A stretch of 37,348 bases of DNA from Oscillospiraceae bacterium (GCA_018385135.1 JAHAWY010000055.1:1-37348), one strand, 5' to 3'; shown: positions 16,725-25,830, numbered from the stretch's first letter. Notes: generated from the letters alone by a model not told the origin. Numbers and translations: made by a program.

Positions 16725-16757
16725 AAAGGCTCAGGAAAGTGAATTCCCTGAGCCTTT
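16725..16757 (+). terminator. Hairpin between khpA and rimM
   Basis: An 11-bp perfect stem (16725-16735 with 16747-16757) around an 11-base loop, followed by AAATTTAT, so the T run is weak. It may partly separate ylxM-ffh-rpsP-khpA from rimM-trmD. The rest of 16658-16869 has a second GCCCC/GGGGC hairpin near 16774-16791 and no clear promoter. Confidence 0.5.
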
Positions 16758-16869
16758 AAATTTATCGGCTTTGCCCCGAAACTTTTGGGGCGCGGCGCTT
16801 AAAAAGTTTTTTGTGCGGCAAAAAACGATGGGCGCTTGAAACGTACTGCGAAAGGACGTTTGCATAACT

Positions 16870-17352
16870 ATGGAAAAGTATCTGGAGGCGGGGAGAATCA
16901 CCAACACCCACGGCATCAAGGGTGAGGTGAAAATCGAGGTTTGGGTGGACAGTCCCGAATTTCTCCGCAAATTCAAGGTTTTATATATCGACAATAAGCC
17001 TGTAAAGCTTCTTGCCGGACGCACGCACAAGGGCTTTCTTTTGGCGAAGCTGGAGGGCTTTGACGACGTTAACGCCGCAATGACCCTCAAAAACAAGCTT
17101 GTTTTCATTGACCGCAAGGACGCAAAGCTTCCAAAGGGGAGCTACTTTCTTGCCGATTTAATGGGCGCGAGGGTCGTTGACGAGCAGGGAAACGAATTGG
17201 GCGAGCTTGCCGATATTATGGAGCTTCCCGCGGGCAACGTATATGTGGTTCGCGGCGAGCGGGAGATATTAATTCCCGCCGTGCCGGAGTTTATTAAGAA
17301 AACAGACATCAGTGCCGGACTTGTCACCGTCCGGCTTATAGACGGAATGTGA
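16870..17352 (+). CDS. rimM: Ribosome maturation factor RimM
   Basis: A 160-residue factor that binds uS19 and assists 16S 3'-domain assembly. The N-terminal RimM domain starts GRITNTHGIKGEVKIE, and the C-terminal PRC-barrel (~93-160) contains GSYFLADLMGARVVDE and ILIPAVPEFI. GAAAGGACG lies rather far (~12 bases) before the ATG. trmD starts about 22 bases after its stop, a nearly universal pairing. Confidence 0.95.
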   Translation: MEKYLEAGRITNTHGIKGEVKIEVWVDSPEFLRKFKVLYIDNKPVKLLAGRTHKGFLLAKLEGFDDVNAAMTLKNKLVFIDRKDAKLPKGSYFLADLMGARVVDEQGNELGELADIMELPAGNVYVVRGEREILIPAVPEFIKKTDISAGLVTVRLIDGM

Positions 17353-17374
17353 GAGCGTGGAGGAGAGCAGGATC

Positions 17375-18169
17375 ATGCCCGAACGACCCTTGATGAGAAT
17401 TGACATTATGACCCTTTTTCCCGACTCCATGCGCTGCGTGCTGGGAGAGAGTATTCTCGGACGAGCTGCCGCCAAGGGCATAATCGAAATCAACTGCATA
17501 CAAATACGCGACTTTACCGACAACAAGCAAGGGCAGGTAGACGACTATACCTACGGCGGCGGCTGGGGCTGCGTTATGATGGCGCAGCCGCTAAAAAGCT
17601 GCCTTGATTTTGTGCTTGAATGTGCAGGCGAGCGCAAAACGCGGGTCATCTATATGTCCCCGCAGGGTGAGCGCTTCGACCAGAGCAAGGCGCGCCGCCT
17701 AAAGGCGGAATATGACCATCTGGTACTTATCTGCGGACATTACGAGGGTATAGACGAGCGCTTCATTGAAGCCTGTGTCGATGAGGAGATATCCGTTGGG
17801 GACTTTGTTCTGACCGGCGGCGAAATTCCGGCTATGGCGGTGGCGGACTGCGTTTGCCGCATGATACCCGGAGTTTTGTCCGATGAGGAATGCTTTACGG
17901 GAGAGAGCCATTGGGACGGTCTGCTCGAATACCCGCAGTATACACGCCCTGAGATTTGGGAGGGGCGGCAGGTGCCGGAGGTTTTGCGCAGCGGTCACCA
18001 TGCAAATGTTGCCAAGTGGCGGCGCAAGCAGTCCATTATACGCACCATGAAGCGGCGACCCGATTTATTTGCAAAGCTCGTCTTTACCGAAAAGTCTGAT
18101 AGAAAGCTCCTTGCGGAAATTGAAAAGGAGTTTGACGAGAAAGACGGCGCGCGGGAGGAAGAAAAATGA
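17375..18169 (+). CDS. trmD: tRNA (guanine-N1-)-methyltransferase
   Basis: A 264-residue SPOUT methyltransferase that makes m1G37 in tRNAs reading CNN codons and prevents +1 frameshifts. Visible motifs are IDIMTLFPDSM, the trefoil-knot region YMSPQGERFDQ, LICGHYEGIDERF and EISVGDFVLTGGEIPAM, then HWDGLLEYPQYTRP. The frame opens at a GTG at 17357, but the ATG at 17375 sits after GGAGGAG and gives the normal N-terminus. Its stop overlaps the start of coaW (ATGA). Confidence 0.96.
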   Translation: MPERPLMRIDIMTLFPDSMRCVLGESILGRAAAKGIIEINCIQIRDFTDNKQGQVDDYTYGGGWGCVMMAQPLKSCLDFVLECAGERKTRVIYMSPQGERFDQSKARRLKAEYDHLVLICGHYEGIDERFIEACVDEEISVGDFVLTGGEIPAMAVADCVCRMIPGVLSDEECFTGESHWDGLLEYPQYTRPEIWEGRQVPEVLRSGHHANVAKWRRKQSIIRTMKRRPDLFAKLVFTEKSDRKLLAEIEKEFDEKDGAREEEK

Positions 18170-18966
18170 TAATCGGCTTTGACAAGGGCGCGACAGCAAC
18201 AAAAATTGTCGGGCTTGACGGCGAGAAAATCTTGTTCGAGCAAAGTGTTGCCGCTCGCGGCGAGAGCGAGTATGAGCTTGTTTTGCGCGCGCTTGATAAC
18301 GCGGGAATTGCGCTTTCCGAGCTTGAGAAAATCGCTGTGACGGGTGTGGGCGCTGAAAAGTGCGATTTTGGTGTGTCGGGAGTTCCAACCGTGCTTATTC
18401 CCGAAATCGAGGCAACGGGCGAGGGAGGAGCTTTTCTGTCCGGATTTTCTGAAGCCGTCGTTGTAAGCATAGGCACGGGAACGTCGCTTGCACTTGTCAA
18501 AAACGGCAAATATATGCACATCGGAGGATCGGGAGTCGGCAGCGGAACGCTGCGCGGGCTTGCCGAGACAATGTTTAAAACCGACGATCTGGCGGCGCTT
18601 TTTGAGCTTGCCGAGCAGGGTAACAGGCTAACGGTTGATTTGACAATAGCAGACCTGTTCACAGGCACGGATACTCTGCCGCCGGACCTTACGGCATCAA
18701 ACCTTGCCAAGGCGGAGAAAAGCGCCACTCAAGCTGACTGGGCGCAGGCGGTCATCAACATGGTGCTTGAGGTGGCGGGCTCTCATGCGGCGCTCGCCTG
18801 TGGCGGCTATGGGGTCAAAAATGTTGTAATAAGCGGCGGCGTTTCGGTAACGCCGATTGCAAAGCGCGTTTATGACGGCTTTACGCGGCTGTACGGCTTA
18901 AACTATGTCATACCCGCACACTCTGCTTACGCAACGGCGATTGGCGCGGCGAGGAGGGCAAGATAA
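18166..18966 (+). CDS. coaW: Type II pantothenate kinase
   Basis: A 266-residue ASKHA-fold kinase for the first step of CoA synthesis (pantothenate to 4'-phosphopantothenate). It shows the phosphate-1 loop GFDKGATATKIVG, the type II hallmark GGSGVGSGTLRGL (~121-133), an Asp/Glu-rich middle, and VVISGGVSVTP for the adenosine site. This is the Staphylococcus/eukaryote-like class, in other organisms not feedback-inhibited by CoA in the usual way. The four-base overlap with trmD implies coupling, and a GNAT gene follows after two bases. Insertion of coaW between trmD and rsmA is less common than the neighbouring order. Confidence 0.9.
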   Translation: MIIGFDKGATATKIVGLDGEKILFEQSVAARGESEYELVLRALDNAGIALSELEKIAVTGVGAEKCDFGVSGVPTVLIPEIEATGEGGAFLSGFSEAVVVSIGTGTSLALVKNGKYMHIGGSGVGSGTLRGLAETMFKTDDLAALFELAEQGNRLTVDLTIADLFTGTDTLPPDLTASNLAKAEKSATQADWAQAVINMVLEVAGSHAALACGGYGVKNVVISGGVSVTPIAKRVYDGFTRLYGLNYVIPAHSAYATAIGAARRAR

Positions 18967-18968
18967 AA

Positions 18969-19490
18969 ATGGACTTTCGTTTGGCAGAGCCGGCGGATTT
19001 GCCTCAGATAATGAGAATAGTGGCGGATGCTCAGAAATTCCTGCGAGATAACGGCGTTGACCAGTGGGTGAACGGCTATCCCGACGAGGGGATGTTTCTT
19101 GCCGATATGCAAAAGCAGGGCTGCTATGTGGCTGTCGAGGACGGCAAAATAGCGGGAGTTGCAACGCTGAGCTTTGAGCCGGAGGAAAAGTATCCCGGCA
19201 TCGAGGAGGGCAAATGGCTGACAAATGACGACGCGCTTTACGCGGTCGTTCACCGTTCGGCTGTGAGCGTGGATTTTCGAGGCAGGGGCGTTTTCAGGCA
19301 GCTTATGAGCTTTTTTGAGGAGCTTTCCGCAAAGCGGGGCGCTGTCAGCGTCCGCGTGGACACGCACAGAGACAACGCGGTTATGCGCTCGGCGCTTTTG
19401 AAGCTGGGCTATAAGTATTGCGGCAGGCTGGAAATAGTCTGCAAGCCCGGCTGCGGCAGTATGTGGGTCGCGTATGAAAAACTACTGTGA
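18969..19490 (+). CDS. GNAT-family N-acetyltransferase
   Basis: A 173-residue acetyl-CoA-dependent acetyltransferase. It begins FRLAEPADLPQIMRIV, has GCYVAVEDGKIAGVATL for the central strands, and an acetyl-CoA binding loop RGRGVFRQLM (~98-107). The DTHRDNAVMRSALLKLGY segment is the usual GNAT C-terminal motif. The acceptor (amine, peptide or small molecule) cannot be told. It sits between coaW and rsmA in one transcript, 12 bases before the rsmA start. Confidence 0.85.
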   Translation: MDFRLAEPADLPQIMRIVADAQKFLRDNGVDQWVNGYPDEGMFLADMQKQGCYVAVEDGKIAGVATLSFEPEEKYPGIEEGKWLTNDDALYAVVHRSAVSVDFRGRGVFRQLMSFFEELSAKRGAVSVRVDTHRDNAVMRSALLKLGYKYCGRLEIVCKPGCGSMWVAYEKLL

Positions 19491-19502
19491 TTGGAGAGCA
19501 TA

Positions 19503-20357
19503 ATGGAGCTTTGCGATATAAACCAGATTAAAGCCCTGCTTGACCGGCACGGCTTTCGCTTTTCTAAATCCATGGGGCAGAATTTCCTTGTTGCCCCGTG
19601 GGTTCCCGAACAGATTGCGGCGATGGCGGGTCTGGATGAGAATACGGGCGTATTAGAGGTAGGTCCGGGCATAGGCTGCCTTACCGCGCAGCTTGCGCGA
19701 AGTGCCGGCAGGGTCGTTTCGGTTGAGCTTGACAAAGCGCTGCGTCCCGTCCTTGCGGAGACTCTAGCGGGGCTGGACAATGCCGAAATCGTATTTGGAG
19801 ACGTGCTTAAGCTCAACATTCCGGAGCTTGTCGCCGAAAAGCTTGCGGGGCTTCGCCCCGTCGTCTGCGCAAACCTTCCCTACAACATCACAAGTCCCGT
19901 TATCTCCGCCTTTCTGGAGGCAGGCTGCTTTAAGAGCATTACGGTAATGGTGCAGCGCGAGGTCGCGCGGCGCATATGCGCTTCGGCAGGCAGCGCCGAT
20001 TACGGCGCGTTCACCGTTTATGTGGACTGGTTTGCAAGCTCCGAGATTCTGTTTGACGTTTCGCCGGACTGCTTTATTCCGCAGCCCAAGGTGGTTTCAA
20101 GTGTTATTAAGCTCGATATGCGCAACACGCCGCCGGTAGAGGTCTGCGATGAGAAACTGTTTTTCCGTGTTGTCAGAGCCGCCTTTGCGCAGAGACGCAA
20201 AACCTTGAGCAACGCGCTCTCGTCGGGCTTTCCCGAACTTGATAAGCAGCGGCTTGTTGGGGCGATAGTCTCCTGCGGCTTTGATGAGCGTGTTCGCGGC
20301 GAGACTCTCAGCACCGCGGATTTTGCGGCGCTGACAAACGCTGTTGCGGCTTTGTGA
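19503..20357 (+). CDS. rsmA: 16S rRNA dimethyladenosine transferase
   Basis: A 285-residue KsgA-type methyltransferase that dimethylates the two adjacent adenosines in helix 45 of 16S rRNA (A1518/A1519). The N-terminal KSMGQNFL is followed by the SAM motif EVGPGIGCLTAQLA, the catalytic CANLPYNITSPV and FIPQPKVVSSVI, and the C-terminal FAQRRKTLSNALSS. A TTG at 19491 is in frame, but GGAGA places the start at the ATG at 19503. It is the last gene of the rightward block and is followed by a bidirectional terminator. Confidence 0.96.
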   Translation: MELCDINQIKALLDRHGFRFSKSMGQNFLVAPWVPEQIAAMAGLDENTGVLEVGPGIGCLTAQLARSAGRVVSVELDKALRPVLAETLAGLDNAEIVFGDVLKLNIPELVAEKLAGLRPVVCANLPYNITSPVISAFLEAGCFKSITVMVQREVARRICASAGSADYGAFTVYVDWFASSEILFDVSPDCFIPQPKVVSSVIKLDMRNTPPVEVCDEKLFFRVVRAAFAQRRKTLSNALSSGFPELDKQRLVGAIVSCGFDERVRGETLSTADFAALTNAVAAL

Positions 20358-20395
20358 GCTGAAAATGCCGAGCCGTCTTGAGCTTTAAAAATAAG

Positions 20396-20440
20396 AAAAA
20401 ACGGACTTTTCTTTCGAGCGGTAAAGAAAAGTCCGTTTTT
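20396..20440. terminator. Bidirectional terminator, rsmA/gpsA
   Basis: A perfect stem of about 18 bp (20397-20414 with 20423-20440), A-rich on one side and T-rich on the other, between the convergent rsmA and gpsA. It serves both strands. Confidence 0.9.
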
Positions 20441-20494
20441 ATTTTATTTATCAAAAGAAAAGCTCCTAATAGAGCGGCTTGCACGCAAATAAGC

Positions 20495-21496
20495 TTAAAT
20501 CCAGCTTTCCTCGATTTCGCGTTTGCGGCTGCGCTTCATAAGGGAGGAGAACGCCGTGTCGAGCGACATTCCGTTATAAAGCACGTTATAGGCGGCCTCG
20601 GTTATCGGCATCTCCACACCGTAGCGCTCGGCAAGCTGAATGCCCGAAGCGGCGGCGTAGTAGCCCTCAACAACAGCGCCTACCTCGTCCATTGCTTCCT
20701 TGGCGCTCTTGCCCTGACCGATGAGAATGCCCGCACGGCGGTTGCGCGAGTGCATAGAGGTGCAGGTAACGATAAGGTCGCCCATGCCCGCAAGTCCCGC
20801 AAAGGTATCCTTGCGACCACCCATTTTTTCTCCTACACGGGCAATTTCCGCAAGACCGCGCGTCATTAAAAGAGCCTTGGTGTTATCGCCGTAGCCCAGC
20901 CCGTCGCAGCAGCCTGCGCAAAGCGCCATGACGTTTTTGAGTGCCGCGCCCAGCTCCACGCCGATAACATCATCGGAGGAATAAACGCGAAAGCGGTTGT
21001 TCATAAAAAGGCTTTGCACCCACTCGGCGATTTTGATATCGGCACAGGCGGCAACGCAGCCTGTTGGAATCCCTCGACCTACCTCCTCGGCGTGAGACGG
21101 ACCTGAGAGTGCTGCGACCTTATTCTGCCCGTCCAGCTCCTGTTCGATGATCTGTGTCATGCAAAGCGCCGTGTCGCGCTCGATGCCCTTGGAAACGGAA
21201 ATGACGACAGTGTGCGAATCGAGCAGGGGGGCTATGCGCCGCGCGGTTTCCCGAACGGCAAAGGAGGGTGTTGCCAGCACGACCGCGTCGCAGCCGTGAA
21301 CGCAGCTTATATCGGAGGTGAGCTTAAGCTCCTTAGGCAGCGCCACGCCCTTTAAAAAGTGATTTTCGCCGGTTTGCCGCATCTCCTCGCTTTCCTTTTC
21401 AAAGAACGACCAGAGGGTAACGTCGTTGCCGTTTTCAAGCAGCAAAAGGGCGAGAGCCGTGCCCCAGCCGCCGCTGCCGATAACAGAGATTCTCAT
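20495..21496 (-). CDS. gpsA: Glycerol-3-phosphate dehydrogenase [NAD(P)+]
   Basis: A 333-residue cytosolic enzyme that reduces dihydroxyacetone phosphate to sn-glycerol 3-phosphate for phospholipid synthesis. The Rossmann motif VIGSGGWGTALALLL is at the N-terminus, followed by VSKGIE and ALSGPSHAEEV. The C-terminal domain has GAALKNVMALCAG and FAGLAGMGDLIVTC. The frame is open upstream to 21571, but AAGGAGAAGC marks the ATG at 21496, which gives the normal start. It feeds the same lipid pool used by the phosphatidyltransferase and Lgt in this window. Confidence 0.96.
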   Translation of the reverse strand: MRISVIGSGGWGTALALLLLENGNDVTLWSFFEKESEEMRQTGENHFLKGVALPKELKLTSDISCVHGCDAVVLATPSFAVRETARRIAPLLDSHTVVISVSKGIERDTALCMTQIIEQELDGQNKVAALSGPSHAEEVGRGIPTGCVAACADIKIAEWVQSLFMNNRFRVYSSDDVIGVELGAALKNVMALCAGCCDGLGYGDNTKALLMTRGLAEIARVGEKMGGRKDTFAGLAGMGDLIVTCTSMHSRNRRAGILIGQGKSAKEAMDEVGAVVEGYYAAASGIQLAERYGVEMPITEAAYNVLYNGMSLDTAFSSLMKRSRKREIEESWI

Positions 21497-21752
21497 TTTG
21501 CTTCTCCTTGCTAAATTGTTCAGTCTACCCGGTGGGATATGATGTCCTTGTAGCCTGTTTTCGTTACGCAAGCTGCCTCTTAGGTGTTCATGCCGTTAAG
21601 CTCCTCTAAAAAGCGGCGCTGCGTTTGCGCTATTGGCTCAATAATAGCCCAATAACGATCAAAACGCAAGCACCGCCTATTTTTGTTTATAATTTCTTTA
21701 TAATTTGCCTGTTTTTTCGTCTAATTGCGCATTTTTTAACTATTTTCGCGTA
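21497..21752 (-). other. Structured leader region upstream of gpsA
   Basis: This 256-base gap between trpB and gpsA has no ORF. On the minus strand, a weak promoter (TTAGAC 21724-21719, TATAAA 21702-21697, 16-base spacer) precedes a compound hairpin at 21671-21618: an outer stem of about nine pairs and an inner stem of about nine, each with a bulge. About 120 further bases lead to gpsA without a T-rich terminator. It could be an mRNA leader or a small RNA; I match it to no known family. Confidence 0.35.
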
Positions 21753-23006
21753 TCAGTCCAGATTGAAGCGCTCGCCATATCCATAATGCTCGTAAATATA
21801 GTCAATGTCCTTGTCACCGCGTCCGGAGAGGTTTACAAGGATGGTGCCGCTCTTATGCTCTCTGGCATATTTGATGGCGTATGCCAGGGCGTGGCTGCTT
21901 TCGATAGCAGGAATGATGCCCTCGTTGCGGCAGAGGAGGAAGAAAGCTTCGATTGCCTCATCGTCAAGCACGGAGACGTAATCGACACGTCCGAGGTCGT
22001 GCAGATAGGCGTGCTCCGGACCGACGGAGGGGTAATCCAGACCGCTTGCAACGGAATAGACAGGGGCAGGCTCGCCTTTTTCATCCTTGAGCATGATGCT
22101 GTCAAAGCCGTGCATAATGCCCTCGCTGCCAAAGGTGATGGTAGCGGCGTGGTCGCCGAGCGCCGTACCTCTGCCCATCGGCTCAACGCCATAGAGCTTC
22201 ACCGGGTCGGCAAGAAAGGCGGTGAACATTCCCATGGAGTTTGACCCGCCGCCGACGCACGCGGCAACGGCGTTGGGCAGGAAGCCTGTCATCTCCTTAA
22301 ACTGCTCTCTTGCCTCATAGCCGACGACGGACTGGAAATCGCGGACCATCATCGGGAAAGGGGGCGGACCGACAGTACTGCCGATGCAGTAGATAGCGTC
22401 CTTGTATTCTTTCATATAGCCCTCAAAGGCTGCGTCTACCGCCTCCTTGAGCGTTTTCAGACCATGCGATACGGATATTACGTTTGCGCCCAGCATTTTC
22501 ATGCGCGTTACGTTAGGAGCCTGCTTTTTGATGTCCACCTCGCCCATGTATACGTCGCACTCAAGCCCGAAATAGGCGGCGGCAGTTGCAAGGGCAACGC
22601 CGTGCTGACCTGCGCCGGTCTCGGCGATAATCTTCTTTTTGCCCATGAATTTTGCCAGCAGACCCTCGCCCATGCAGTGGTTGAGCTTATGCGCGCCCGT
22701 GTGGTTCAGATCCTCGCGCTTGAGGTAAATCTGTGCGCCGCCGATTTTGCGCGATAAGCGCTCGCAGTGGTAAACGGGGGTGGGACGACCCTGAAATTCG
22801 CGGCGGATGCGGCGAAGCTCATTTATAAACTGGGCGCTGTTGCAGATGGTGTTGTATGCTTCGGTTATCTCCTCAAAGGCGGGGACAAGCTCGGGCGGCA
22901 GATAAGCTCCGCCGTATTTTCCGTAGCGTCCGTCGGCGGTGGGGGTGTTTTGCAGGTAGGTATCAAAGCTCTTGTTGGGATTTTCAAAATCAGCGTTTAT
23001 AGTCAT
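21753..23006 (-). CDS. trpB: Tryptophan synthase beta chain, stand-alone
   Basis: A 417-residue PLP enzyme joining indole and serine to make tryptophan. The TrpB1 signature is complete: [10 protein letters not shown], the PLP lysine in HTGAHKLNH (Lys107), [10 protein letters not shown] (catalytic Glu129), the phosphate loop GGGSNSMG (~250-257), and NLSGRGDKD near the end. No trpA or other trp gene is adjacent, so it may salvage free indole, or trpA may lie elsewhere. AAAGGAG precedes the ATG. Expression should be controlled by the T-box at 23163-23440. The C-terminal extension [14 protein letters not shown] is normal for clostridial forms. Confidence 0.95.
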   Translation of the reverse strand: MTINADFENPNKSFDTYLQNTPTADGRYGKYGGAYLPPELVPAFEEITEAYNTICNSAQFINELRRIRREFQGRPTPVYHCERLSRKIGGAQIYLKREDLNHTGAHKLNHCMGEGLLAKFMGKKKIIAETGAGQHGVALATAAAYFGLECDVYMGEVDIKKQAPNVTRMKMLGANVISVSHGLKTLKEAVDAAFEGYMKEYKDAIYCIGSTVGPPPFPMMVRDFQSVVGYEAREQFKEMTGFLPNAVAACVGGGSNSMGMFTAFLADPVKLYGVEPMGRGTALGDHAATITFGSEGIMHGFDSIMLKDEKGEPAPVYSVASGLDYPSVGPEHAYLHDLGRVDYVSVLDDEAIEAFFLLCRNEGIIPAIESSHALAYAIKYAREHKSGTILVNLSGRGDKDIDYIYEHYGYGERFNLD

Positions 23007-23162
23007 TTCAGATTACTCCTTTCAGTGTTAAAACATATTGCCTTGCGTGTGCCGTCTTTAAAAGTCGCCATCGTATAATACCCATAATTTCACCTCTCAT
23101 TGCGTCGGCGCCGCGGCGTGGAAAGTGTGCTCAAAAGCTAAAGCCCGCGGCAGGCTGCAAAC

Positions 23163-23440
23163 AAAAAAAGCCCTTGCCCTTACTTAGGACAAAGACTTTA
23201 CATCTCTGCGGTACCACCTAAATTGACGGCATTGCCGCCCACTCATCGACATACTGACATATGTCTGCGCATTTTACGGGTCGCCCTCCCGTCGGCTATT
23301 ACTAACGCAAAAGCGCTTTCCTGCCGCCCTCGCAAGTCCATTCACGAGCACACCCTGCTGCGACGATTTCACCGCCCGCCGCTCTCTTTAAGCCGCTCTT
23401 GCCCGCTACTACCCTTGGTCATCGGTTTGCTGTTAAATTA
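23163..23440 (-). promoter_or_regulatory. T-box leader, probably tryptophan-specific
   Basis: The minus-strand leader carries the T-box core AGGTGGTACCGC (23219-23208) followed by a 12-bp terminator (23198-23187 with 23179-23168, several G-U pairs) and a run of seven T. Upstream, an AGTA loop-E motif (~23408) and GTGAATGGAC on the opposite side form the specifier loop; TGG at 23340-23338 is the likely Trp specifier. Uncharged tRNA would favour the antiterminator and allow trpB to be transcribed. The variable bulge base is U, which would make a U-G pair with the usual G73 of tRNA-Trp, so specificity is inferred from specifier plus gene context. Confidence 0.88.
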
Positions 23441-23445
23441 CGCTG

Positions 23446-23474
23446 ATGATAACATCGCAAATTCCGCTTGTCAA
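23446..23474 (-). promoter_or_regulatory. SigA promoter of the T-box-trpB transcript
   Basis: On the minus strand TTGACA (23474-23469) and TATCAT (23451-23446) with a 17-base spacer, placing the start just before the T-box leader. The stretch 23475-23621 between this promoter and the proA terminator shows nothing further. Confidence 0.8.
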
Positions 23475-23621
23475 TACTTTTTTGCGTTAAACAGGAAAAT
23501 TTTTCGCGGCAAGAATAAAGCTTCCCGCTGCTTCATTCTATTCGCAAAGACTTGTTTTGCCACTCCTTTTTTAGCGCTCAGCCAAGCTGCGCGGCGGCAC
23601 GGAAGCCTTATTTCTGCAAGT

Positions 23622-23660
23622 AAAAAAGCACCGAAGAAGCCCTTGACGCTCCGCCGGTGC
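23622..23660 (-). terminator. Terminator of proBA
   Basis: GCACCG and CGGTGC (23660-23655 and 23633-23628) pair across a long loop, and six T follow on the minus strand, 25 bases after the proA stop. Confidence 0.65.
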
Positions 23661-23684
23661 AAATATTATGTTAACTAAACTCGC

Positions 23685-24932
23685 CTATCTTATCTGACCG
23701 TTTCCGTAAATGACATATTTGCTGCTGGTCAGCTCCCGCAGACCCATCGGACCGCGAGCGTGCAGCTTTTGCGTGGAGATGCCGATTTCTGCCCCTAGTC
23801 CGAATTCGCCGCCGTCTGTGAAGCGGGTAGAGGCGTTCACATAAACTGCTGCCGCGTCCACTTCGCTTAAAAAGCGCTGAGAGCGGGCATAGTCGCTCGT
23901 TATTATCGCCTCGGAGTGACCGCTGCCGTAGCGTGCGATATGCTCCATCGCCTCGTCAAGTCCTCCAACGGTTTTAATGGCGAGAATGTAGTCGTCATAC
24001 TCCGTTGCCCAATCTTCGTCCGTGGCGGCGACAGCATCTTTTCCCAGTATTTTCAATGCTTTTTCGTCGCATCGCAGCTCCACGTTATACTTTTTCATGC
24101 GCGGAAGAAGCATAGGAAGAAAGTCTGCCGCAACAGCTTCGTTAACGAGCAGAGTCTCCACGGCGTTGCACACCGAGGGGCGCGAGCATTTGGCGTTTTC
24201 CGCGATTTCCGCCGCCATTTCAAGGTCGGCACTCTCATCAATATAGAGGTGGCAGTTGCCCTTGCCCGTTTCGATAACGGGAACCTTTGCGTTTTCAACA
24301 ACGGCGTTTATCAGTCCCGCGCCGCCGCGCGGAATCAGAACGTCAAGGTATTCGCTCAGGCACATAAGCTCGTTCGCGCTCTCGCGGGAGGTGTCCCGAA
24401 CAAGGCATACGCAGTCTGCCGGCAGCTCGGAGGCTGCCAGAGCTTCTCGCATTATGTCAACCATTGCGGAGTTGGAACGTATCGCCTCCTTACCGCCGCG
24501 CAATATGCAGGCGTTGCCGGATTTAAGGCAAAGCGCCGCCGCGTCAACGGTCACATTCGGGCGGGCTTCAAAAATAATGCCGATAAGCCCAAGCGGAACG
24601 CGCTTTTTGCCGATGCTCAGTCCGTTCGGTCTGTCCGACATGGAAATTACCTCGCCGATGGGGTCGGGAAGCGCCGCCACCTCGCGCACTCCCGCTGCGA
24701 TGGCGGCAATGCGTTCTTCGGTGAGTAAAAGCCTGTCCATAAAAGATTTTTTAAGCCCTGCTTTCTCGGCGTTTGCCATGTCCTCGGCGTTGGCGTCGAG
24801 AATGCGTCGGCTGCCTGCTTCAAGCGCAAGGGCTATCGCCTCGAGCGCCGCGTTTTTCTTCTTAGTTCCCGCAACGGACAAAACACGACCGGCAGCCTTT
24901 GCCGCCGCGCCCGTTTTTTCAAGCTCAGTCAT
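23685..24932 (-). CDS. proA: Gamma-glutamyl phosphate reductase
   Basis: A 415-residue NADPH-dependent aldehyde dehydrogenase-fold enzyme, second step of proline synthesis, giving glutamate semialdehyde. PLGLIGIIFEARPNVTVD and the catalytic cysteine segment SRPSVCNAVETLLV (~250-263) are present, as are FGLGAEIGIST and RGPMGL at the C-terminus. The frame opens at 25019, but AAGGAGG inside the end of proB sets the start at the ATG at 24932. The eight-base overlap with proB couples the two enzymes, which channel the unstable phosphate intermediate. Confidence 0.96.
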   Translation of the reverse strand: MTELEKTGAAAKAAGRVLSVAGTKKKNAALEAIALALEAGSRRILDANAEDMANAEKAGLKKSFMDRLLLTEERIAAIAAGVREVAALPDPIGEVISMSDRPNGLSIGKKRVPLGLIGIIFEARPNVTVDAAALCLKSGNACILRGGKEAIRSNSAMVDIMREALAASELPADCVCLVRDTSRESANELMCLSEYLDVLIPRGGAGLINAVVENAKVPVIETGKGNCHLYIDESADLEMAAEIAENAKCSRPSVCNAVETLLVNEAVAADFLPMLLPRMKKYNVELRCDEKALKILGKDAVAATDEDWATEYDDYILAIKTVGGLDEAMEHIARYGSGHSEAIITSDYARSQRFLSEVDAAAVYVNASTRFTDGGEFGLGAEIGISTQKLHARGPMGLRELTSSKYVIYGNGQIR

Positions 24933-25743
24933 TGCCGCACCTCCTTTTGGCGAACAGTGTTCCGACGGGCTTGCCCTCAACAATGTCGTATAGCAGCTCG
25001 GGCTTAGAGCCGTCGGCAATGATCATGTCTATGCCGTTTGCGGTTGCAAGCTCCGCTGCCTGAAGCTTGGTTATCATACCGCCTGTGCCGCGGCTGCTGC
25101 CTGCGCCGCCGGCCAATGCGCGAAGCTCATCGTCGATCACGCGAACCTCGCGGATTATCCGCGCATTTGGATCGTCGATGGGATTTGCGTCATACAGCCC
25201 GTCGATATCGGAGAGCAAGATAAGCTTATCCGCCTTTGTCAGAACGGCGACCACGGCTGAGAGAGTGTCGTTATCGCCGAAAACCTTGTGCTCGCCGCTG
25301 TGCCGCTCTATCTCCGCGCTTGAGACCGAGTCGTTCTCGTTGACAACGGGGACGATGCCGAGGGAAAGCAGAGAGTTAAAGGTGTTTATAAGGCTTTGCT
25401 TTATCTCCGGACTATCCACATCGTCGCCGGTGAGGAGTATCTGCGCCACGGTTTTGCCGTATTCGCCGAAAAACTTGTCGTAAAGGTGCATAAGCTCGCA
25501 TTGTCCGACGGCGGCTGCAGCCTGCTTTAAGCTAAGCTCACGAGGACGTTCGCTCATAAGCAGCTTACACGCGCCCACGGCAATTGCTCCGGAGGAGACT
25601 AAAATGACCTCGTTTCCGAGATTATGTATGTCCGACAGGACACGGGCAAGTGAGTCGAAGCTGCGGAAATTCAGCTTGCCGCCCTCATGTGTGAGGGTGG
25701 AGGTGCCGACCTTGACGACAATTCTGCTTTTGCTGGCTTCCAT
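24925..25743 (-). CDS. proB: Glutamate 5-kinase
   Basis: A 272-residue amino-acid kinase catalysing the first step of proline synthesis. The nucleotide motif VVKVGTSTLT opens the protein, followed by VILVSSGAIAVG, VVNENDSV and FGDNDTLSAVVA, then LLSDIDGLYD and the GTGGMITKLQAA loop. It ends after the kinase domain: the C-terminal PUA domain of the ~370-residue E. coli type is absent, as in many Firmicutes. No promoter is clear in the 87-base gap upstream. Confidence 0.95.
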   Translation of the reverse strand: MEASKSRIVVKVGTSTLTHEGGKLNFRSFDSLARVLSDIHNLGNEVILVSSGAIAVGACKLLMSERPRELSLKQAAAAVGQCELMHLYDKFFGEYGKTVAQILLTGDDVDSPEIKQSLINTFNSLLSLGIVPVVNENDSVSSAEIERHSGEHKVFGDNDTLSAVVAVLTKADKLILLSDIDGLYDANPIDDPNARIIREVRVIDDELRALAGGAGSSRGTGGMITKLQAAELATANGIDMIIADGSKPELLYDIVEGKPVGTLFAKRRCGND

Positions 25744-25830
25744 GGCATTTTTCCTTTCACGCTTTTGCTGTTACTTAAGTTTAGCATCGCCGGGTGAGAG
25801 CCGGCGCATACCGCGGTTTTATCCTTGGCA

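Noticed and set aside
23223..23678. 151-codon plus-strand ORF over the T-box region
   Set aside because: Antisense to a clear T-box leader and promoter, with no RBS and no recognisable domain.
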